DNA of 64,000 nt, from assembly GCA_051453625.1 (NCBI GenBank), contig JBOZIK010000001.1, positions 28,086,044 to 28,150,043 of the forward strand, given 5' to 3'. The notes under the pieces are model-generated. The model ran no database searches, was not told the origin of the DNA, and saw only the letters and a list, made by a program, of their open reading frames with translations. Source of the stretch: Welwitschia mirabilis. Its lineage: Eukaryota; Gnetophyta; Gnetopsida; Welwitschiales. This document shows, in pieces, positions 55,331-64,000 of the stretch (positions are counted from its first letter, which is position 1; each line of letters begins with the position of its first letter). The position numbers and the translations under genes were made by a program.

Positions 55331-57800
55331 TTAAAGAAAGAGAGATGAAATCACATGAGTCTATGATTTATGATGACCAACTTGAGATTAAGAATTTAGA
55401 TTTTAATGATAAATCCAACTTTGAGAATTAGAAAGAATGTTTAGTGTGTGAGGAAATCCAACTTTTAGAGTCACACCTTGAGAAATATTATTCATTATAT
55501 GAACTAATTAAAAATCATAATTTTAGTTTGAATTTGAATCTTTCTAATGGACTTAAATATAATGTTCTTTGTGCTGATCAAAATAAAGCTCTTGCAATCA
55601 ATAAAATCCTTTATTAGAGATACCATTAATCTCTTCTTTAACTTAAAAATTTTTTGCTTTAATGTGGTCTCATAGAGTGTTATCCATTACCCCTCTCTTT
55701 ATCCAATTGATTTTACTTGGAAATAATTCTATACTTTTTATGTTTTATCAATTGGTAAACTTTTGGTTTGGATCTTATTTCTTTGAAAGAATGCAATATC
55801 TTAAGGCCAAAACAAATGCTTAACTTTTTCTTCTTTCTTTTCAATAAAAGTGTAATTAGATTTTTAGGATTTGAGTAAAATTTACTTGCCTTGATATTTC
55901 TTTTTTGTCTTTCATGTTTCTTTTACTTTTGATTTTTTAGCTTTCTATTTGGTAGTCTCTATTTTCATCCTTCTGATTTTAGTTTTTGTTTTTTTTTATA
56001 GTTTGTATTTCTGTTTCTATAATAATAATATATTATCTCCTATGTTTTCCTCATGACAGACAGGATGACAGTCCTATTTTTACTATCTATTTCAGTTTTG
56101 TGTGTCTATTTCTATTATGTATGTATTTTATTCTCTATGTCATTTGGATGACGTGTAGGATGATAGTCAATAAATAAATGATTTTTTCTATTATTTTAAG
56201 AAAATACATTTTGATGGCTCTATTAAAATGTCTAACTTGACTACTTAAGAATTTCAAAAGGTTAATGAATAAAGTTTGAAATTATTCGAGTACACCATCT
56301 AAATTTTCTCTTAGCTTTTTCCTTTAGAGGTCATTATGTCATTACTTGGTCATTTTTCAAACCTAACTTATGTATTTATCCTCATGACTAGTTTTTTAAC
56401 TTGGGCATCTTAGTGGTAAGATTAGATTCATCTAATATTAGAATATTCTTATGTCTATAAGATTTAGTTTGAAGAAAAATACTTTATTTTTTATTTGTGA
56501 AAAGGTCTTAGATTGTTTAAAGAGTATTCTTTTCTATCTTTATCTTATTACTTTTACCTTTGTCTTTTAGAATATTTGGTCATGTGTAATGTGCTTTGTT
56601 TTTCTTTAAAAAAAACAAAAAAAAAGACCATGATGATTTCTATCTATAATATTTCAAAAACATGGTTACCATGATGCCCTATCGCAAGTACACCAGGGCA
56701 AATATTCCTGAGAGGATCCTTTGGTAATGTAATATGGTAGCTATGGAAAATCCACTAGGAGGTAAGCTAGTCATGCTTCGTAGGTCCTTACTTTTCTAAT
56801 GGTGGCTACACTCCCCTCATCATGGATAATAAAGTGTAATAAAAACTTTGAGGCTATGGGAAAAGTGATGTTCCTAGTGTTATTAGAGGCATTACTTATT
56901 TCCTAGACTTTTAGTTCTTCCATATGCTCATTTCATTTCTTGAGATTTGGATGTTTATTCTGAGATGACAGTTTTATTTTTTGAGCAATTCTTTGGTCTG
57001 ATCATTCTTTTTATATTTAGCATCATCATAACCACTACCTTATCAAATGAAATTTTTTATACATCAAGTTATGCATTTTCACATCAAGTGATGTTATGAT
57101 TTCTTTTATGGAATCTGCTAGGTTAAAATGTTAAATAGGTAAGCTATCTTTACTTATATTATACCCATTCTTTTTATTTTTTTTTGTGGTTTGGTTAGTT
57201 ATTTCAAAGTCATTACCATCTTTTCTTATCATGTTTTTCTTACTCAGATTTTAATAAAAGTGGATTTCTTGCTTTATTAAGTTTTATTAATAAATTTTAT
57301 GCTATTTATTTTTAGAATTTTGGTGTTGTAAGGGCTGCTCTTAATCATTTTTGTGATAAAACATTTTTATTATCCACTCTTTTTCTTTACTTATTAGAAT
57401 ATTTCCTAGATTTATATTTTTCAAATCTGATATTATTCAGCCTTGCACTTCCCTTTAAAAAGTTATCCTCTTTTACCTACCTTCTCATTCTTTTTATTTT
57501 CTTTGCTTTATTTTCCAATATGGGATGTACCACTTTTTCTTTTGAGGGGAGGGGGTGGGGATGGGGAGGTGGAGGCAGAGACCTATTTTCATGGCTTATT
57601 TTTAAAAAAATTTTAGATCATGAGATAAAATTTTTAAATTTTCTTATATATTATGCATTAACTTGATATTTATCTATGTGATGTGCTTTATGAGCTTATT
57701 TTATAATTCTATATTAATTTTTTGAAAAATAAATTGGCTTGTAACTATGGTTTTTTGCCTTGTTTTTGTTAGGGACTAAAAAAGACTAAGTAAAGGGCTA
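55331..57800 (+). mobile_element. Gypsy-4 protease-RT spacer remnant and 3' non-coding region (pol deleted)
   Basis: Up to about 55620 there is acidic spacer sequence (LEIKNLDFNDKSNFEN and similar). Then, without any RT, RNase H or integrase, T-rich non-coding DNA follows. From about 56350 it matches the complement of 3780-4320, the landmark 3' block lying at 56660-56825. A CATGACAGACAGGATGACAG motif sits near 56051. The tract AAAGGGCTA directly before 57801 is the polypurine tract. An internal deletion of roughly the whole RT-to-integrase region is inferred. Confidence 0.68.
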
Positions 57801-58762
57801 TGTTATGCTCCCAGTTTGTGGTTATTTGATGGGGTTTTATGAGTTGTTTTGCAAGACTTTTACACAGGTTTAAGCAAAATTTTGAGGATTTTAGAGATTC
57901 AATAGAAGATCTCGGAAATGTAAAATTCTTGTCTATATTTGATGTATTTAAGGCATATTATGATGCATAGAGCTTTGAAGGAGGATTACTGATAAAAATA
58001 CTAAGTTTCTCCTTAAAAATATAATTAATAAGATGATCATTTCCTTTGTCATCCTCATGACAGGTAGGACGATGACACTATTAGTTACTGACATGGACTG
58101 CCAGATCACTATTCAATCATCATTCTGAGTTATCTTTTGTAATGAGCTATCATCCCCCTTATCGTTCAGAGGACAGTAAAGATGACATTAACATGTAACT
58201 GATTCTGACAACAACCCTTGATGTTTTTTTTATTTCATTTATGTAAATGGCTAGCCGTACCTTCTATTTGTCATTTTCTTTTATAAGTTGTTATAAATAA
58301 GTCTGCCTTCAACTCTCCTCCTTGGCTTTGTTGCATCAGAAATTCTCATGATAGGAGATCAAAGGATGAGAGATCCATCTTAAGTGTTATAGAAAGATGT
58401 TCCTTTGGTGGAGGACTACGCATCCTTCATTAAAGCTTGGCTATTTTGTAATCAAGATGCTTGTTACTTCTTAATACAAAGACCTTGTTTGTTTTCATAT
58501 TTTCATGTTAGATTCTCAGATTACCCTTATGATTTATGATTGTTCTTGATCTGGTGACAATTTCTTGGGTGATATAGATCACCAAAGGTAGCCTTTGTTA
58601 AGGCTAAAAGTAAGTAGTGTTAGTTCCATTTTTACATTGCATGTTAGATTAGGTTGCATCTTGCATTTGCATTATACCTTTTATTTTTTGAATTGTTCTT
58701 TATTTCTAGTTTCTATTATTCTTTTGCAAAGAAATCTAAGTCTCGTCTCATAGTTTTCAACA
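57801..58762 (+). repeat. Gypsy-4 LTR B (middle), 3' end lost in gap
   Basis: It starts TGTTATGCTCCCAGTTTGTGG and runs about 960 bp, with the stem-loop TGTCAT-CCTC-ATGACA at 58047-58062. By comparison with LTR A about 130 bp are missing at its end, where a 100-N gap begins. Confidence 0.82.
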
Positions 58763-58862
58763 NNNNNNNNNNNNNNNNNNNNNNNNNNNNNNNNNNNNNN
58801 NNNNNNNNNNNNNNNNNNNNNNNNNNNNNNNNNNNNNNNNNNNNNNNNNNNNNNNNNNNNNN
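58763..58862. other. Assembly gap (100 N) beside a microsatellite
   Basis: The gap separates LTR B from an (AG)n tract. Flanks do not overlap. The end of LTR B and any second interior would be hidden here, so the length may be much larger than 100. Confidence 0.85.

Positions 58863-58909
<47 letters not shown>
58863..58909 (+). repeat. (AG)n microsatellite, about 23 units
   Basis: An uninterrupted AG run from 58863 to 58909, directly after the gap. It gives a spurious glutamate-arginine or serine-leucine repeat in translation and is not a gene. The assembly probably broke because of it. Confidence 0.97.
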
Positions 58910-58912
<3 letters not shown>

Positions 58913-60080
58913 TGAAATAGGATCATAATGTTTTTTATATATAATATTTTAAAAACATGGTCACCATCATGTCCCACTATAAGTATACTGAGGTAAACAT
59001 TTCTAAGAAGAGCCTTTAGTAGCTATGAAAACTCCACTGAGAAGTTAGTTGGTCATGCTTTATGGGTCTTTACTTCTTTGATGGTGGTTGCACTCCCCTT
59101 ATTATGGATACTAAACTAGTAAAAAAAACTTTAAAACTATTAGATTAGTGGTGTTCTTGATGTCACCAGAGGCATTGCTTATTTCTTAGACTCTTAGCCC
59201 TTCTACATGCTCATTTCATTTCTTGATATTTGAATGTTTGTTTTGAGACAACAGTGGGTGAGTTCATTTTTTGAGTAATTCTTTGGTCAGATCATTCATT
59301 TTACCTTCAACATTATCATAATTACTACCTTCTCAAATGGAATTTTTCATACATCAAGTCATACATTTTTACATCAAGTGATGTTATCATTTCTTTCATG
59401 GGAATCTGCTAGGTTAAAATGTTAGGTAGGTGGGCTATCTTTTACTTATATTATCTTATGTCCATTCTTTTTATTTTTTTTGTGGTTTAGTTAGCTATTT
59501 CAAAGTCATTACCATATTTTCTTTCTTATTTGATTTTCCATATAAGTAGATTTTTTACTTAGTTGAGTTTCCTTAATAAATTTTATGATGTTTATTTTTT
59601 AATTTTTGGTAATGTAAGCATATTTGAAATAATTTTTATGATGAAAACCTTTTATTATCCACTCTTTTTCTTTACTTGTTAAATATTTTATAGATCTATA
59701 TTTTTCAAATTTGACATTACTCAGCTTTGCATTTCATTCAGAAAGTTGTCTTCTTTTACCTACCTTTGCACTCATGTCTACCTTTTTTAACTATATTTTC
59801 TAATATAAGATGTATTATTTTTCTTTTTGGGAAGGGGTAGAAACCCATTTCTCATGGCCCATTTTTAAAAAAATTTTAACTTAATTTAGATCTATTATAA
59901 GATAATTTTTTAAAAAAAATTTTATGCACATTATGCATTCCTTATTATTTATCTATGTGATGTATTTTATGAGTCAGTTTTATAATTCTTAAATTTATCT
60001 TTTAAAAAATAAATTAATTTGTAATTATGTGTTCTTGCCTAGTTTTTATTAGGAACTGACAAAGGCTAAGTGGGAGGCTA
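58910..60080 (+). mobile_element. Gypsy-4 second copy of the 3' non-coding region
   Basis: It matches about 56600-57800 throughout (ACATGGTCACCAT, GGTCTTTACTTCTTTGATGGTGG, ACATCAAGTGATGTTAT and others). It ends in the polypurine-like GTGGGAGGCTA before LTR C. No coding sequence precedes it after the gap. Confidence 0.8.
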
Positions 60081-61134
60081 TATTACACTACCAATTTGTG
60101 GTTATTTGATGAGTTTTTCAAACTATTTTACTAGACATTTATATAGGTCTAGGTGCAATTATGAGGATTTTGAAGATATAATAGATGATATCAGAAATGT
60201 GCAATTCTTACCTAGATTTAATGCATTTAAGGCACATTCTAATGCACAATAATTTGGAGGAAGAGTACTACTAAAAGTGTTAAGTTTTTCTCAACAAAAT
60301 GATTGAAAAAGACCATCGTTTCCTTTTTCATCCAGATAGCAAGTAGGATAATGATATCACTACTTGCTAACTTGGACTAATGAATTACTACTGAGTCATC
60401 ATTCTAAGTTATCTTCTATGATGATTTTTCATCCCCTTCATCATCCAGATAATACCCAAGAGAACATTGACATGTAACCAACTCTGACAACTGATCCTTG
60501 ACCATTTCGTATCTTTCTTATCTATAATAAGTGCATCTTACCATGCCTTCTATCTATCCTTTCTGCTATGAGTTGTTATATATATGTTCCCCTTTAATAC
60601 TTCTTCTCATCTTCATTGTACTAGAGATTCTTATGACAGAATACTAAAGAACAACAGATAGATCTCAAGTATTGTAGAAAGATGTTTTCTTAGTGAAGGG
60701 CTATGTATCCTCCATTGAGGCCTACTAAACTTTGTCTTATTTTCATGTTTATATGTTAGATTATTAGATGATCCTTATGGTTTATATTGCCCTTGATCTA
60801 GTGACAATCTCTTGGGTGATATAAATCATCAAGAGCAGCCTTTGTCAAGGCTAAGAGAAAGTAATATTAGGATCATTTTGCATTGCATATTAAATTAAGG
60901 TCACATCTTGGATTTGCATTGTACTTTATTTTCTTGAATTATTCTTTATTTTTGGTTCCTATTCACATTTACATAAGTAATTCTAGTCTCATCTCATAGC
61001 CTTTAATGAAAATATGACATTTCAGGTTTACTTCCACTCATACTAGTATGATGTATTGTGTGAGATATCTATTTATTTTATGAATTACAAAATCCTTTTA
61101 AACTTAAGTTCTTGTACAAATACACACCATAATA
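60081..61134 (+). repeat. Gypsy-4 LTR C (3' LTR)
   Basis: It starts TATTACACTACCAATTTGTGG and ends CACCATAATA, 1054 bp. GTTAG (61135-61139) follows, matching the ATTAG before LTR A at four of five bases. Stem-loop motifs are decayed (60325-60345). Confidence 0.83.
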
Positions 61135-61139
61135 GTTAG

Positions 61140-61424
61140 CATAAGATCTTCTATCATTTATACTATCCTTTAGATGGTAAAGTGGATGATGATCTTTGTA
61201 AAGATGTTTTTTGTATTAAATCAGCCTTTTTAATTGTAGGATTACTTTTCAGATATAAAGTGTTATAAATTTCTAGAAATATTATTAAACATAATGAAGA
61301 TTGAATGTTTTTGTGATATTTAACTTAACTCTCTATCATCATTAAAATTTAGCATAAACCTATTTAATTTCCTAAAAAATAACTCAAAACAACTATTAAA
61401 TACATATAATTTAACAATGTAGCA
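61140..61424 (-). repeat. Gypsy-5 3' LTR, right segment
   Basis: It continues the LTR begun at 50581 and aligns with about 29690-29971, including AATAATGAAGATTG.ATGTT..TGTGA and the edge AATTTAACAATGTAGCA (61424). With the left segment the LTR is about 1.26 kb, as expected. Confidence 0.78.
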
Positions 61425-64000
61425 TAATCTTCCACTTAGGCTTATTAGTACTTGACAAGAACAATTATGATTATGAGATAAGTGGACTAATAAGAAATTG
61501 ATTAGAGAACTATAAATTAAATTAAAAAATAATCTTAGAAACCTTATAATGTAGAATAGTAATATTAGAAATAGATAACTGAATGTTTCACTTATGTAGA
61601 GTAAGTGGTTGCATTGTCATACTGATGATTATCTATATGATAAAAGGGATGATATGTTTAAAAATTATTCTTAAAAAATAAAATCCTACAAAAAATTTTC
61701 TAGAAAGACAAAACATTAAGACATAATAATATTAATAACCCTCAACTCAATGTTCAATATATCATGAAAAATAATCATGTGTAACAAGAAAAAAATCATC
61801 ATAATAAAATGTCTCAATAATATGTAAATGATGTATAATAATATCTCAAAAATAAAAGATGGACATCATAATAATACTAAAAAAGCCATTTCTATATAAA
61901 ATCATGATTTTTTAATATAATCCATGGAGGAAAGATACATATTACAACATAATAAATCACTTTCCTTATCATGCCAAAATAAATTCCTCATATGCAGTAG
62001 GCTTAGGTATAGGTGATCTATATAGAAATGATGATTAAGGATTATCATGATGGAGTGCATACTCTCATTTCCTTGTACACTAACTTCCGTTGGGATGTCA
62101 ATTATTACATAGTACTCAATGCATAATATACGTTGACATATATTAGTTAGCTACTCTTTAGTGTTCTAAACTCTCCTCTTAATTTTAGGTATCCTTTATT
62201 ATAGTTGAGTAAAGCCTCAGTTCATGGCCTCTCTAAGACCCTATGCTATGTCTATCAAGAGTGCCTATATCTACTCAATACGAATGCCAACTATAGGCCT
62301 CTATATCAAAGGTCTCTATTCCTCTTCTAAAATCTGGATGTCCATATCCTATAGGTAATGAACTAATGATTGTAAATGTGTAAATATCTACTCATCCATA
62401 AGCTCAAGTGTACTAAATCATTTGAGCATAGCTGAGAGAAGATATGGATATCCTAGATTCTATAGCTGTCAAGCCTCAATTATGGTCCTCAGTTTTCTTC
62501 AAATAAAATTTGATAAGTCCATCTATTCCCCTTATATAAATACTACTAACATCTATAAATGGGCCATCATGGAATGACTATTATGGAATAATGAACTAAT
62601 GTTATGGATTAATCCTCTATAAATAATTTGATATGTAGGTAATAGATGTGTTATTAAAATTCCTTACCTATCACTAATAACATTAGCTAGGTTATCTATT
62701 GTTGTTCCATAAGCACGATGCTCCTTTGTACTGCCAGTTGAATGAATGTGTGTACTCCCAATTCATCTAAGTCAGTAATAGCAATGATGTAATTAAGGAG
62801 GATAAATATATTAGGGCTACAGATAGTAGTTATAATCATGTCAACTAGGTAGTCACGAGCATCAAATTGCCTCTCAAAGTGCATGGTTTCATAAAAATCT
62901 TCAATATCTAAGGCATAACAAGTTTTATGTGCATCAAAAATTTACCTAAGATGATTATTTTTTAATCTTGATTTATCTTTGATACTAATTAACTCATATA
63001 ATTATCAAAATGCCTCTCAACTTAAATAGAGATTGTCTAAATGGAATGGGATTGCACCTAGAAATATGAAGGATGAACTGGCTCTGCATGCTCAATCTCA
63101 GGTGGTATTAATGGGATCACCTCTTTTTCACATTCCTTAGCCTCTATCTTAGCCTATCTCACTCATCATGTACATGGCCTAATTAGTCATAAACATAAAG
63201 TGCATTACATAAGATTAAGTGGAAATCACTAAAATGGATCTCATAACAACACTAAATGACCTAATAAATTGATTTTCAATGACCCCATAAATTGGATTTT
63301 ATGTGTGAATATTATGAAAATATGTCCTGTCCTCCTCTTGAGAGAATCAATACATCCCATATTGCCTAGTTCTATGAAGAAAAAGTGCAAAACATGAGAA
63401 AATTCAAAACTTGGAAAATAGGTGCACCCTAAAAAATTTCAAAAATGAAGTAATTAAATCAAAAATTTAATTAAGTAAAATGGTAGAGCTCATTGTACTG
63501 ATCAATTTACCTATACAGACCACTACATTTTAACTTATGATTTTTAAGGAAATGAGTTTTAAAGATAAAAACCTAATTCAACTTCATAAAATGAACAAAT
63601 TTAAACATCTCATAAAATTTCCAGTGAAAATTAAAATTTTAAGCACCAAATTGAAGAGCATGAAAAAATGATTAATATACATGAAACCTACATGCTAAAA
63701 GGTTAAAAAATCAGAGAAAAAACCAAAAATAATAAGGTAGGCAAAAACATATTTTAGTTTAAAAAATTTACTGAAATCTCACAATCTAGGATACTAAATT
63801 CATGAGTGAAAGATCCAAATGTCAATGGATCCTAGTGTAATAATCATCTCTCAAAATAATGGACAAAAATAATGGAAGAATGAAAAAAAATGGTGGAAAA
63901 AAGGTTAGGCCATGGTTGTATTACACTATTATCTGGTTGCATCATCTAGATGACAGTGTTAGGATGACTATTAGAAAAATCTAATCTATCATTTGCCTTA
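61425..64000 (-). mobile_element. Gypsy-5 interior: 3' non-coding region with an unrecognised broken reading frame
   Basis: The complement of 61425-61445 reads GCCTAAGTGGAAGATTA directly before the LTR start, the counterpart of the polypurine tract GGCTAAGTGGGAGGCTA of Gypsy-4. This LTR is therefore a 3' LTR and the interior lies to the right. Apart from that I cannot align the region with the 3' ends of Gypsy-1 or -4. A TATCTGGTTGCATCATCTAG / GATGAC palindrome cluster sits at about 63931-63970. The 5' part of the element would be beyond the window. Confidence 0.5.
62650..63150 (-). pseudogene. Unrecognised degenerate coding region
   Basis: The minus strand has one open stretch (62884-62696, 62 codons) with a protein-like composition: MHFERQFDARDYLVDMII, then a hydrophobic segment and LDELGVHTFIQLAVQRSIVL. 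Upstream (63150-62890) frames with short PPEIEHAEPVHPSY and DIEDFYETMHFE pieces join it with frame changes. I do not recognise the family. Its place between the pol side and the 3' LTR of Gypsy-5 would suit an extra ORF, but that is inference. Confidence 0.35.

Larger units (their letters stand above)
51557..61134 (+). mobile_element. Gypsy-4, three-LTR gypsy derivative lacking RT and integrase
   Basis: Order: LTR A (51557-52646), primer site, leader, gag, protease, short spacer, 3' non-coding region, LTR B (57801-58762, cut by a gap), (AG)n, a second 3' non-coding region (about 58910-60080), LTR C (60081-61134). ATTAG precedes LTR A and GTTAG follows LTR C, a near-perfect 5-bp target duplication, so the whole set behaves as one inserted unit. 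RT, RNase H and integrase are absent from both interiors. It splits the Gypsy-5 LTR. Confidence 0.78.

Noticed and set aside
58654-58977. Glutamate-arginine or serine-leucine repeat protein
   Set aside because: It is the translation of the (AG)n microsatellite plus a gap.

Overview
The window is strongly AT-rich plant (angiosperm-type) nuclear DNA. It consists almost entirely of old, nested transposable elements, and I see no intact host gene, tRNA or rRNA. The evidence for a plant is a Sirevirus-type Ty1/copia family with a tRNA-iMet primer site, a Ty3/gypsy family of the Athila/Tat kind with a tRNA-Asp-like primer site (TGGCGCC-type), a CACTA DNA transposon with the end CACTACAAGAAA, and a LINE of the plant L1 type. 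I cannot name the species. All coding regions are broken by stops and frameshifts, and CpG is scarce except in the CACTA interior, as expected for long-methylated repeats.

Layout. Three gypsy elements on the minus strand sit inside one another. Gypsy-1 (1-11614, 3' LTR partly off the window) is inserted in the integrase of Gypsy-2 (11615-29971, 3' end off the window). Gypsy-2 is inserted in the gag of Gypsy-3 (29972-50019, pol and 3' LTR off the window). Copia-1 (14960-25716, minus, TSD TATTC on both sides) is inserted in the gag of Gypsy-2 and contains an inverted LTR next to an assembly gap. Copia-2 (30791-44856, plus) is inserted in the gag of Gypsy-3. A 4.9-kb CACTA transposon (37707-42595, 3-bp TSD ATT) is inserted in the third ORF of Copia-2. 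A LINE-like insertion (about 46425-49359) splits the 5' LTR of Gypsy-3 and carries a degenerate J-domain fragment.

On the right, 50020-50580 is short unassigned AT-rich DNA. Gypsy-5 (minus) begins with its 3' LTR at 50581. That LTR is split by Gypsy-4 (51557-61134, plus, TSD ATTAG/GTTAG), an element with three LTRs, gag and protease but no reverse transcriptase or integrase. The interior of Gypsy-5 runs from 61425 to the end and holds an unrecognised broken reading frame.

The most unusual items are: the CACTA element, whose sister copia copy preserves the empty site and which carries a duplicated exon resembling a plant O-fucosyltransferase; the three-LTR gypsy derivative; a diverged tandem duplication inside a gag gene; a third ORF conserved in both Sirevirus copies; short palindromic motif arrays in both LTR families; and three assembly gaps whose flanks overlap.
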